Shown here one piece after another: positions 34,745-44,719 of a stretch of 64,000 nucleotides of DNA. The position numbers and the translations under genes were made by a program. The notes beneath the pieces are model-generated. The model was not told where the DNA came from and made no database searches. It saw only the letters and a program-made list of their open reading frames with translations. How positions within the stretch are numbered: the first letter of the stretch is position 1; each line of letters starts with the position of its first letter. Source of the DNA: Venturia oleaginea (taxonomy: Eukaryota > Ascomycota > Dothideomycetes > Venturiales > Venturiaceae); assembly GCA_013176395.1 (NCBI GenBank), contig JABMLP010000021.1:248001-312000 (forward strand), read 5' to 3'.

Positions 34745-36346
34745 ATGTTCACCTTCATCGTACCTCTTCTGACTCAACTCACGAACGCCCAAGGGCAGGA
34801 ACCTCCAAAACACACGGATGAGTTAGAACTCCCACAACAGGCACCTATCAATGTGAGAGCAAAGGGGCCAACATTGTCCATTACCACTCTTCGGGAAATT
34901 TAAGTGCACTCAATTTGGTCTTTCCAGAGACAGAAAATTTGAGCACACTCAAATTTGCTAGTTCTGGCCACCTTCTTCTAGCACGGATACAAGCACTTCG
35001 TACGCTAATACGAGGCAGAGAATTCATTGGATGGCAACCCAGCCCGACTCGGCGCGGAACCATGGACATTGTTCAGGGTTACGTGCTTGCCATTATCGCC
35101 TGCACATGGACTGTTCAGCAGCTCAACGTCCCATCACCACATGACTCCAGCTGGAAAATTCGTCCGCGAAAAGTCAAGTGGGCAATCGTTACCGTTCTCT
35201 TTCCGGCGTTCATCCTTACTCATGCCTATTTGCAACGACAGGCCGCCGGTCACTCTTTGCAGGCCATGAAAAAGGTCCCTGGAGTGCGAGTTGAAGATCC
35301 AACCTTAATGGACAAGATCAACGTTATCAAGTCCGTATGTTCCTCCCGCTGTACCAGAAGACGTTGGAATCCATTCCGTGGTGACCGCGATCACGGGTTA
35401 GATGGGGAATCAGTCGAAATGCAATCGATCCTGTCATCAGAAGACCCCCGCCGTAACTCGAATGAAACCGACGAATTTGGCGAGACAGCAAACGAATCCT
35501 CTGAACCTGAATCAACTAAAGCCCAGATTGACTGGACAATAAAACACTCGTACTGTGCTAACATGGGCGGTATTCGGATTCAGAACAGTTGCGACATGCC
35601 TCTTAATGCTCAACAACTGGTCAAAGCTTTGCAGTTGAATGACCCAATCTTTAACCCTGTTTCAGATAACTTGGTTGGTATCCAGTCTTGGAGTCAGACT
35701 GAATCGTAATTTCGAACCTGCGAGCTAGAAATTATTACGGCCGCCTTCGTGTTTTGATCCACCGTGACGTACACTTTCTACTAGAACAAGTCTACAGATA
35801 TTTTGACCCTGAATTATGCACAGATACAGTCTGACAATACGGATTATGATATATGGAATGAATGTAAAATTGCGCTGGCTCGCTGTCAGATGGACGACAT
35901 CTTAGCAACGCACATGACAATCGGGACGGCGTCGAAAATTCAGCTCCGAACCATCATTTCAGGATTTCCGAGTCTCATTTGCAACCGGTCAATATTGTGC
36001 TCAGCTCGACCACTGGAAGTCACGGTCAGAGAAAATTCCCAGATCAAGTAATCTCTTACAGGTTGTTATTGGAGCCGTACATTTGTGGGCTTGGAACATG
36101 GCATTTCCCACATTCACTGAGGAGGCACTCTGGAAAGTGGCCACCATTGTGTCGATGAGCATTCCGGTGATTTACCCAGGTTTTTCAATTTGCCACTGGG
36201 TATGGCTGAGTCTCATTGTCTTCAGCAAACCGATCGACCTCTCACTTCGCGGGCAGCGAGAAGCTAAGGGATTCCTCTACTCGATAGCAGCCCTTTGGTT
36301 TCAATACTACTCTGAACATGCGACCAAGGCTTACCGCGCAGATTGA
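34745..36346 (+). pseudogene. Degenerate fungal membrane protein (family with conserved GWxxSPxRRGTxDI motif)
   Basis: A start at 34745 gives a clear signal peptide (MFTFIVPLLTQLTNAQGQEP), but this frame ends at a TAA before the conserved part. A second frame, open from 34915 to 35709 (264 aa), carries the family hallmark GREFIGWQPSPTRRGTMDIV, then CTWTVQQLNVPSPHDSSW and the segment KVKWAIVTVLFPAFILTHAY. The middle of family members is absent or scrambled. At 36064-36346 the C-terminal membrane block VIGAVHLWAWNMAFPTFTEE returns, ending in SIAALWFQYYSEHATKA. I know this family as an expanded uncharacterised fungal membrane protein: signal peptide, GWxxxPxxRGTxDIxxS, CTWxxxHLNxP, then helices and an ...HLxAWNFxFP block. 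The pieces lie in different frames and no convincing intron joins them, hence the pseudogene call. The function is unknown. Confidence 0.5.
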
Positions 36347-37390
36347 GCCAGGAAGGCCAATGTATTTCGGAGCTTATTGCTGCAGACAGACACAAGCTAG
36401 TGAAGTACGCATGGCTACTGCTAACAGACGAGCCTGTTGCTGGCGCTTTTCTTAACGGATTTCCAGTCTCTTTCATCTGGGCTGAACTTCTCTGCCTGCT
36501 CGCAGAGATCAGAGATGAGGCTCGAGATTTTCCTCAAGACCTTCGAGAACGGTCTGACGAGGACGATGAAGATTCATCAAACGACACGAATATATTCATC
36601 AGTCTTCGGTGCCAGAAACTGTTTGACCTAATTGACAGTGATCTGAAGGGTGGGATTGAAGATATCAGGGCCTATGACGCTGATGTTCTGCACTCTTGAA
36701 GGTGTCTTCTAAATCTCCCCGGCATCCTTGTAGATATGGGCCCCAAGTTGGTGATTCCAGGAACCTCGACAATATGGAGGGAGATACTCAGTCTGGAAGA
36801 ACATCTCAGTGTACGGATGGAGGAAGATCACGTCCATATACCGGTCAAGAAGAGATACAATCAGAAAATCTACGCAGACCCGCGGGCCCATGGTATGAAC
36901 CAGTGCGCAACTTTCTGGATGACGAAATCAGCTGCTGCTAGGGAGGAGGCAGACGAGCAAAGGCTGATGTCATATCGACTACCAAGACTCTTAGGCGCGT
37001 ATCTCTGTACGCCCCACTGATATTCTGTACACTAGCTAATAAAACTGGCTATTGTCCCCTTCGTTCCCTCTCTTCTTTCCAAGCAATCTCATCTCTATAT
37101 CAATTAATTTATTTCCTATTATTCTCTAGCTTCTCTTTAACCAATCACATCACTTCACATTTATCCTCTTATCTAATAAGAATACCTCATAGTACCGTCG
37201 GTGACCAGTAACTTGGAGAGAGTATCGATGCTCTATTATAAGCAGTCCCTGATCGCTTAAGTATATTCTGCTTCTCGAATATCCGAGTTATAATTTCAAA
37301 TCAATTATTTTTGATGCTACCATGTTGAGAACCTCCCGAAGACCTAATATAGTAGTACAGGACTGATATTTGCAATCCATTTAGGAACCA
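36347..37390. other. Gene-poor stretch
   Basis: A plus frame at 36343-36699 (KLVKYAWLLLTDEPVAGAFL...) and one to 37020 have coding-like composition but no recognised domain; they may be further remnants of the membrane-protein locus. The rest is AT-rich. Confidence 0.35.
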
Positions 37391-37745
37391 CGATGTCAAG
37401 CTCTCTACAGACCAAGACGCGGTCATTAGCAACGCCGACATTGATTCGAACGACACACCTGAGGAGCGGATTGCAGACTTCGTCGATCCCCAAGATGACC
37501 AAGCCACCTACGGTCCCATCACCAAACTCGAACATACCCAACGCATCTGCAGTGAACTTGGTCTGGATCTTCCAGTCTATATGTTGAAGAAGACAATGAA
37601 AAAGTATGAAGGCATGACTCCGATGGAGAGATTCATTGTCGAGTCTGGCCAAGAAGAGATCGTGGTGGTTGGCATGGAAGATGGTGTTGATCTTTCGGAT
37701 ACTGGTGCGACGTATGGGGGTCAATGGATGAGCGTCATTCGATGA
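37391..37745 (+). pseudogene. Conserved-looking exon or gene remnant
   Basis: From 37386 the plus frame reads NHDVKLSTDQDAVISNADID, continues as ITKLEHTQRICSELGLDLPV, YMLKKTMKKYEGMTPMERFI, VESGQEEIVVVGMEDGVDLS and ends ATYGGQWMSVIR with TGA at 37743-37745. It looks like real coding sequence (balanced composition, helix-like), and it follows a CATTTAG acceptor with a nearby GACTGAT branch site. The only upstream ATG piece (MLRTSRRPNI) would require a 33-base intron, too short. I do not recognise the family. It is either a 3' exon of a lost gene or a pseudogene. A larger minus-strand frame over the same bases is probably its shadow. Confidence 0.4.
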
Positions 37746-38719
37746 CAAGTAATTTGTTGGAAGACGGGAAGAACTAAGAAGATGGATCAAAGAGGAATCA
37801 AGAGTATGAGTGAAAATATGGATGGACAATGGAAAAAGTGGCCGATAGTAAAACCGCAAGGCAGAGTTGCCAACTTCGTACGCGTGTAAAATTTATAACA
37901 CTTCCAATAATATTGCAATGGTCCAGTCAGAAACCCTTTGCTGTTGTCGTTGTCATTTTGTTGGATATGAGGTATTCTATCGGTATAAAAGAAAAGCGGC
38001 GATGTTAACCAACATTTTTATGCCAAACGGGAAATTCCAGTATACCGAATTTAGTCTTGTGCAAGACAGCAATTTTGATTATACTCAAATATCCACCCTC
38101 GGCCACTTGAGTTCGGGCAGAGAAGAATGCGGGCAGGGTATCATAGGCGTGGGGCCATTTCCTGACTTCCTAAACTTTTGTGCTGCTGCTTTTGTTTTCA
38201 TCGAGTGCAATGGTATGAAGAGGCGATCCAAATCGTTTCTCTATGAAAGATCGAAGAGAATTGGAAGAGGAGCAAAAAGATGCGGCGCAAGGTGGAGAGT
38301 TCGTGTAGATAAAATATGGTGGGGCACTCAATGTAAGGCCACCGTCCCCACCACCTCATCTGATTGGCTGCTCAATCACCCAACATTCATCGCGAGTATT
38401 ACTCTGGAGCTTCGCAATTTATGACCTTTTCGAGAAGGCGAAGCTTTCATTGCCATCACTGAGGTTGTTACCTGGAAGTTTAAGCTGTCAGTCGAAGATT
38501 TTCCTCGTACATTTCTTACAGTCTGTACTTGGGTAGAAGCGTTGATCAAGGAACAAACGAACATCGCCAATATAGTGGGTAATAGGCAATGACAGCAAGG
38601 AACTGCTCGTAAGATACATACAAAAAATCAAATTGACCCCAAGGCACTAAATGATTGATCGAACTACGCGCTTTCAAAAATGGGAGAGATTAGGAGCGGT
38701 GGTCAACTCAATGACTTGG
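37746..38719. other. Gene-poor stretch
   Basis: A long plus frame from 37867 starts only at a non-ATG codon and has no domain. A short plus frame near 38410-38592 (EGEAFIAITEVVTWKFKLSV...) looks coding-like but is isolated. Confidence 0.3.
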
Positions 38720-39052
38720 TCAGTTTCCGCCACCGATGGACGAGAAGTCCAATTGATATTTTTGGAGCCTCAGTACTTCCTTGTCTGCAAGTATCTGATG
38801 CTCGTTGAACCCATCTGCCACAAGAGACTCGTGCCTGAGCTTGATCTCTATCGCGATGCAGGCTTCTGCCCAGGCGCAAAGGGTTCCTGAGAGACCCTCG
38901 AAAAGGCTGTAAGGATTTTCAGGCATGCGATATACACTCGATTCTGCGACAGACGTCTCGGGATTGCAGAATGGTTGAGTTTCCTGAGCAGCCCAAAGCA
39001 GTGCTATGCTTTTGGACAGCAAACCTAGGTCATCTGCGCTGGAGTTCTGCAA
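38720..39052 (-). pseudogene. C-terminal fragment resembling LanC-like proteins
   Basis: The minus frame reads MQNSSADDLGLLSKSIALLW, AAQETQPFCNPETSVAESSV, then YRMPENPYSLFEGLSGTLCA and WAEACIAIEIKLRHES, and a stop. The segment PxxPYSLFEGLSGTLCAWAEA is, as I know it, the C-terminal signature of fungal LanC-like (LANCL) proteins, zinc-binding glutathione-adding enzymes. The upstream toroid helices and the zinc ligands (CHG...) are not visible in the flanking sequence, so this is a fragment. Confidence is limited by the short match. Confidence 0.4.
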
Positions 39053-40022
39053 GGGACAGAGGCTTCAATTGGTTGAGGTAGTACTGTGGCAAGGTTTCAG
39101 CCATCTAATGATGTTGTGTTTGTGTGTGATATAGTTTGCATGGAGAACTGTGGTTGGGACTTCGCCGGCGTTACTCCGGATAGACTTAATGCCTCGGACT
39201 TCGGTGTTCGCATCTCTCGACCTCTTCACGACCTCTCTTCTTCCAACATCGACAACCCACAAAAGCCATCTATTCTCTGTTCTGTACCAGAATCGGCCCT
39301 GTTGTGATGAATAAGGGAAAAATCGACAATCATCACGACCTGTGACAATCATGTCTTTGCCGCATCAATATCATTTCCGACTCGACGAGAAACCACTGAT
39401 CGCAAAGGCCCTCCCATCACCCATGCTCAACTGCAATCTGCCAGCACGCTGTTGCTTGACCGTATCTGACAATCACCAGAGCGTCATGAAGCCTGTAGTA
39501 ACAGCCAATGTCCTGATGGGAGTGCCGAAGGATCCAATACCCTCAAGTCCAAGCTTCCGGACATGACATCTCGCTGGCCTATACGAATCTTCCCAGGCCT
39601 TATAGCACGAGGTTGATCATAAATCTGGAGTGGATCAGGTAACGAGTGCGATTGTTGATTGGCAGACTTGCGTCGTTGGGTTTCAGACAAGAAGCGGAAA
39701 ATCAACAGTGTTCCAGACTTTCAGAAACATTGAATATCTGGTCCTAACGATAGCTTTCACCTCCAGGTAATGCCCACCGGAATCCCTTCGGTCGCTCAGA
39801 ATAGCTCGGATTATGACGCCCGTACCACCATGTCCACATCAACAACTGCGCAATTCGCGAGGGCAATCATGATCGAACTGTATCACAGTAGGCCGCAGTT
39901 CACTAAGCGAGCTTCACATCCCGCCAAATCGGAGGCATCGACTGTGGATCACTGTCATTTCTTGGAGCGTCACCATCAATTCAATGCCCCTTGTAGTACA
40001 CCTAAACTGAAATCAGTTCGCG

Positions 40023-40093
40023 GAGCTCGGTATCCATCAATTTCTGGAGATCCTCTTCTTTGAGATTGCCAGAAATTTATCGATATCGATCTG
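40023..40093 (+). repeat. Dispersed hairpin repeat, copy D
   Basis: Left arm GAGCTCGGTATCCATCAATT to 40047, 21-base loop, right arm CCAGAAATTTATCGATATCG to 40093. Arms pair at 20 of 25 positions by eye. Confidence 0.6.
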
Positions 40094-40665
40094 GAGTAAC
40101 GATATCTTCGACTTCGAGACACTGAGAAGGGCACTGAATTGATGAACCAACCGTGGCGTGGAAGATTTCACAGCAAAATCACCGCCGACATGCCAAATGT
40201 TCTCAACACCAGCATCAGCCATGTAGATTTTACAGAAACTATACCATGTAGAGTCAGAAGATCATCATGATACCTCTATTGTGTCCGGCAGGGACATGAT
40301 GGCGGGTAGTGCCCGGTCAGAAACTCTTTCACAGCGGCTAAGACATCGAACCAGGCACAGTGCACAAATAAGCTTTCCTACTGCAAGTTAGCATATTCAA
40401 GTGACCCGACACGGCCTCGTTCGATCTTTTTTAAGTGTCAGGATCCTTTCCCAATATGGTTTCTGCCATAGTAGTTCTAGAGTGATTTTTTGCTAACGCC
40501 TCCCACTGTCGCTCGTCATAATGGGAAATGCACAACAGCACTCCACCCACTGACCATAAGCCCAGGGTCACACTAACTCGCGACATTCTGATTTGTTCAC
40601 ATGCTTCGGACCACGGAAACTTCAGCCTTCCCTTTCTGCTGCCACTGGGTATGTTTCCAACAGTC

Positions 40666-40671
40666 TATAAG
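40666..40671 (+). promoter_or_regulatory. TATA-like box of the glycine-rich gene
   Basis: TATAAG lies 116 bases before the start codon, in a pyrimidine-rich leader; a plausible TATA box for a regulated gene. Unproven. Confidence 0.4.
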
Positions 40672-40781
40672 TTAAGTCTGCCCGCAGCATATCTCATATC
40701 CAACCCAAAGCAAGACAGTCACTCCATCACACAAATCCAATCGATCCAATCATAAGACCTTTCCTCCAAACATCTGTCAAC

Positions 40782-42433
40782 ATGCGTTTCTCAGCAATCC
40801 TCCTCGTCGCCGGTGTCGCTGTTGCGTTGCCCCAGGGTTCGCAATCAATTGGTCTTTATGGTTTCAAACAAGCTGACTTTTTCGCAGACATTGCTTCTAT
40901 TCTCGAAGGTCTCAAGTCCGGCGGTGGATTGCCCAAGAGTGCTGGCGGTTTGGAGGCTCTCAAAGGGAAGGGTGGCAAGATGCCAGGAAGTGCAGGAGGT
41001 GATCTCACTTCATGCAGAAATAGTCGTACTATGTATGCTAACGACTTGTCTAGGGTTGGAAGCATTTAAAGGGCTGGGAGGGAAGGGCGGAGCAGGAGGT
41101 AAGCTGCGATACTACATTTACTGCCGCTCGACAATGACTTTTAGCTCGGCAACGTTCTCAGCTGGAGATCGATATCGATAAATTTCTGGTTATGTGGCTT
41201 CCGAGGAACCCCAGAAATCCATCGCAATCGATCTCAAAGTGGGAGACTTCAAATCCCAACGACAGCTGATCACTTCATTTTACAGGGGCACCAAATCGAG
41301 AGCCCCCGCACTTCACGGTTAAGAGACTTTGCAAAAACTAACGAAGATCAGGCCTAGACGCATTTAAGGGGCTGGGTGGAAAGGGTGGAAAGGGTGGAGC
41401 TGGTAAGACTTCCTCGTAGCGAAATACATTCTCGAGAACTAACGAAGTTAAGGCGGCCTAGACGCCTTTAAAGGACTGGGTGGAAAGGGTGGAGCTGGTA
41501 AGACTCCCTCGTAGCGAAACGCACTCTCGAGAACTAACGAATTTCAGGCGGCCTAGACTCGCTCAAGGGAATGGGTGGAAAGGGTGGAGCTGGTAAGGCT
41601 TTCTCATAGCGAAATGCACCCTTCAGAACTAACGAAGTTCAGGCGGCCTAGACTCGCTCAAGGGAATGGGTGGAAAGGGTGAAGCTGGTAAGGCTTTCTC
41701 ATAGCGAAATGCACCCTTCAGAACTAACGAAGTTCAGGCGGCCTAGACTCGCTCAAGGGAATGGGTGGAAAGGGTGGAGCTGGTAAGACTCTCTCATAGC
41801 GAAATGCACCCTTCAGAACTAACGAAGTTCAGGCGGCCTAGACTCGCTTAAGGGAATGGGTGGAAAGGGTGGAGCTGGTAAGACTTCCTCGTAGCGAAAT
41901 ACATTCTCGAGAACTAACGAAGTTTAGGCGGCCTAGACGCCTTTAAAGGACTGGGTGGAAAGGGTGGAGCTGGTAAGACTTTCTCATAGCGAAATGCACC
42001 CTTCAGAACTAACGAAGTTCAGGCGGCTTAGACTCGCTCAAGGGAATGGGTGGGAAGCCACCTGGCGGGATGCCCGGAGGTAAGAATTCTCCTCCCCAAG
42101 TTGTTCATTGCGCGATGATGGTTCAAGTATGACAGCAATACGCGGTGGATACGACTCGTATGAGATGATAAGAGCGTGGGAGCTCCAATGGCTTGCACAT
42201 CTCACGAGTTGTCCCAGTTGCACTGTTTTGGCCATTCTTGACAAGAACGAAGACCTCCTCGTACTTAATGACATGTCTCCTTCGAAGCTAACACACAAAC
42301 AGGTCTTGAGGGCTTGAAAGGACTTGGCGGCAAAGGAACGGGTGGTCTTGGCCAGGTCCCGAAGCCAGCTGGTGGGATGCCAGGCATGCCTGAGATGCCT
42401 GCGATGCCTGCGATGCCTGCAGGCCGGGTATAG
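40782..42433 (+). CDS. Secreted glycine/lysine-rich repeat protein built from an exon-intron array (11 exons, 256 aa)
   Basis: Exons: 40782-40998, 41054-41098, 41352-41402, 41453-41497, 41548-41592, 41643-41687, 41738-41782, 41833-41877, 41928-41972, 42023-42079, 42303-42433. All introns are in phase 1 and the sum is 771 bases. A signal peptide (MRFSAILLVAGVAVALPQ) starts exon 1. A 15-residue unit (GGLDSLKGMGGKGGA or the variant with DAFKGL) is then repeated about nine times, and the tail is GGMPGMPEMPAMPAMPAGRV. There is no cysteine, no aromatic in the repeat and no dibasic Kex2 site. Introns 4-10 are each exactly 50 bases and almost identical, with the branch site ACTAAC. Exon 1 may itself hide a 51-base in-frame intron (41-base CTGAC...CGCAG). 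I do not recognise a family; a cell-wall, adhesive or repeat-peptide precursor is possible. One repeat has Gly-to-Glu (KGEA) in exon 6. Confidence 0.8.
41164..41235 (-). repeat. Dispersed hairpin repeat, copy E, inside intron 3 of the glycine-rich gene
   Basis: Left arm GAGATCGATATCGATAAATT to 41189, 21-base loop, right arm starting CCAGAAATCCATCGCAATCG to 41235; 21 of 25 arm positions pair. It lies in a 253-base intron, whereas the sibling introns are 50 bases. Confidence 0.65.
41352..42079 (+). repeat. Tandem array of 95-base exon-intron units
   Basis: Exon starts at 41453, 41548, 41643, 41738, 41833, 41928 and 42023 are exactly 95 bases apart. Each unit is a 45-base mini-exon (GCGGCCTAGACTCGCTCAAG... 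or GACGCCTTTAAAGG variant) plus a 50-base intron (GTAAGRCT...CATAGCGAAAT...ACTAACGAAGTTCAG). Confidence 0.95.
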
Positions 42434-43969
42434 ACACTCCATTTTCAGGTCTTCTGATGTCAATATTTGAATCATTTAGAATTTCGATGATACCCAAATA
42501 ATCAAAACTCGTTTTCCCACAAATTGAGTTTTCCGTCCATTTTTTTCATTCTCGTACCTTGAACCCAGAGATTGTAACATGGGGAGTACGCTATATGATT
42601 AGCCAAACTCGCGAACTTCCCAGTCATGGTACTCAGACACATATTCCGGTTCCAGAATTCAGAAAATAGATCTGTCAGAGTACCTCTTTCAAGAGGTATT
42701 GAAGCGATTCAGATGTTCCGGCCATTTCAAGGATGCGAGGCTGGTATGATGGGACTCTTGAAGGAGCAGGCCGGAGTAGTATAATTTTATATCCTTAGTT
42801 TGTATAAGTAATCCGAACTTATACATTTCACAGGAAGAGATGTAAATGGGGTTTTAAGGACTATATCTTCTACCAATAATCAAATCACCTAATACAATCC
42901 GCCAGATTCCAGCATCGAGAAATCCCCACTTTCATCATTCCAAGATCTCAACTCAGTACCAATATTTTCAAAACCATATCCTCGCTTCCACTTTTGGTGG
43001 TTCCAATCCGATATCATCCTACAATTCTTCGCAGTGCAGGGTCAAAACCAATCTCATCATCGATATCTCGACAGCAATATCTACTTCCCTTCGTAAGTCC
43101 AAAAATCATAAATCCCATCCCTTCGAACTCTCAACTCCGCATAAAAACTTCGCCCGTCAATCCCACCCTACGAACAGTCCCCGAATTCAATCCCCAATCG
43201 CAAAACCCAATCAAGCCACCGGAAAAATGGGTGCACCCAATTCCCTCCTTTTGGATTTCAGAATTCTGAATATCTCTAGATATCCCATCGTCACCCAGAA
43301 ATAAGAACTTCTCTATCCAATATCTCCAGAATACCCTATACCCTCATGTGAACCAATTTCTCAAAAGTCAAAACAACCCTCTCCATATTCCCAGCTATCC
43401 CACCTCAAATCTCACACCCCATCCTCAACCACACCTCCCCAACTCAAAAACAACTCGCCAGAAAACACAAATACAAGATCTGAGATAGAACGTTTTATAA
43501 ACCCGGATCGATGTCGCTGAATTTCCGTACCAAAGATCCCGCGTAGAAATCATGTTTATACCATTTCCACCCAGAAAAAACAACCTCATATATCTGACAC
43601 GACAACCACACTTTACAAGTCAATCAGATAGTCAAGTAGTTATTGTAGTAATCAATCAATGTGTGTATCAACGTGTTCAAGTATCAGTAAGTTCAAAACA
43701 TCAATAAGTTCAAGTGATCAAGTGATTTTGTAGAGTCCATTCGTATTTAGACCAGGCTCAGGTCCAGTTCATCATGTATGTATTTGTGGTATGCTATCAT
43801 AAAGTGTTTGACCGACTCCTAGTTGGTCAATGTGCATCCATAATCGTGTATTTGCCTTTTTTGCAAGGTAGACGCCTTTCAAATGCATCGGGGTATCAAA
43901 GAGAAGCTCCAGTCGTTCGGTCCGTCCTTCGCCCATACCTCCTCCCCAACACGTGCTCAGAGTCGATGT
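42434..43969. other. Gene-free stretch, G-poor on the plus strand in part
   Basis: From about 42990 to 43480 the plus strand is C/A/T-rich with few G, and from 43640 to 43740 it contains degenerate CAAGTG/TCAATCAA motifs. No coding region is supported. Confidence 0.45.
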
Positions 43970-44719
43970 TTAAGCAGGGCAGTCGGCCTGGAGATGTCCA
44001 GGCTGCTTGCAGCGATAGCAGACACGCTCCTGGCTCATCTCAGATGGGCAGTCCTTCGAGATATGGCCCAGCTCACCACCTGGGAAGATGTTAGCTAGGT
44101 ATATAGACAGGGAGGTATAAATGAAGCTTACAGTTGTAACACTTGGCGCCCTGGGTACAGTCGCGTGACATGTGACCATAGCCACCACAGCTGTAGCACT
44201 GCATCTGTCGGTTTCCGAATCCTCCAGCTCCAGCGAAGCCGCCGGCTTGTGGGGCACCTTGGAAGCCTCCTGGTCCGCCTTGGAAACCGCCAGCAGGGGC
44301 AGCGTTCTGGCAGTAGCGTGCAATGTGCCCCTTGCGACCGCACTTGTAGCACTCGGTGCCGTCCATACGGCCGTCGACAGGACAGTCACGTGATATGTGA
44401 CCAGCGGTGCCGCAGCGGTAGCAGGTCTTGTCGGCTCCGCCCATGCCAGCACCCGGGGCACCACCAGCGGCATTTGGACGGCCATTTGGACAGTCGCGGC
44501 TGATGTGGCCTTGCTCGCCACAGCCGTAGCAGGTTGGAGCGTCTTTAGTTGGGCAATCGGCGGCCTTGTGTCCAGGGTCACCGCCTGTATCAAGTCAGAA
44601 TATGAAAGAAAAACAAAAACAAGGCGGCGCGAAATAAACTTACAGTTGTAGCAGCTACGTCCGAAGGCGACAGGTCCTCCAACAATTGGTGCACCTCCCA
44701 TTTGCATTTGGTCAGCCAT
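43970..44719 (-). CDS. gis2: Zinc-knuckle nucleic-acid-binding protein Gis2/CNBP
   Basis: Exons 44719-44644, 44584-44132 and 44079-43970; introns of 59 and 52 bases, both splitting a Cys codon inside a zinc knuckle; 212 residues. Seven CCHC knuckles (C-x2-C-x4-H-x4-C) are present: CYNCGDPGHKAADC, CYGCGEQGHISRDC, CYRCGTAGHISRDC, CYKCGRKGHIARYC, CYSCGGYGHMSRDC, CYNCGELGHISKDC and CYRCKQPGHLQADC. A Gly/Ala/Pro-rich spacer separates knuckles four and five. The number and linker match Gis2/CNBP, a cytoplasmic single-stranded RNA-binding protein linked to translation and stress granules. Confidence 0.93.
   Translation of the reverse strand: MADQMQMGGAPIVGGPVAFGRSCYNCKFISRRLVFVFLSYSDLIQAVTLDTRPPIAQLKTLQPATAVASKATSAATVQMAVQMPLVVPRVLAWAEPTRPATAAAPLVTYHVTVLSTAVWTAPSATSAVARGTLHATARTLPLLAVSKADQEASKVPHKPAASLELEDSETDRCSATAVVAMVTCHATVPRAPSVTTVSFIYTSLSIYLANIFPGGELGHISKDCPSEMSQERVCYRCKQPGHLQADCPA

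Larger units (their letters stand above)
39053..40781. other. Gene-poor stretch with one dispersed repeat
   Basis: No supported gene; a hairpin repeat copy lies at 40023-40093 and the promoter of the glycine-rich gene lies at the 3' end. Confidence 0.4.

Noticed and set aside
37344..37859. Long minus-strand frame (171 aa)
   Set aside because: It overlaps the coding-like plus frame 37391-37745, starts and ends in low-complexity sequence, and has no domain.
37867..38424. 185-residue plus frame
   Set aside because: It begins at a non-ATG codon, has irregular composition and no recognised domain.
41403..42022. Introner-like elements (introns multiplying on their own)
   Set aside because: The flanking mini-exons are duplicated together with the introns, so whole-unit duplication explains the array without mobile introns.
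41352..42079. Regular 95-base periodicity as a CRISPR array
   Set aside because: The repeats are coding mini-exons with canonical splice sites; there are no unique spacers, and the host is a fungus.
40782..42433. RiPP precursor of the dikaritin type (Kex2-cleaved repeats)
   Set aside because: No dibasic Lys-Arg sites separate the repeats, the repeat has no aromatic core residue, and no UstY-type oxidase or peptidase gene is visible nearby.
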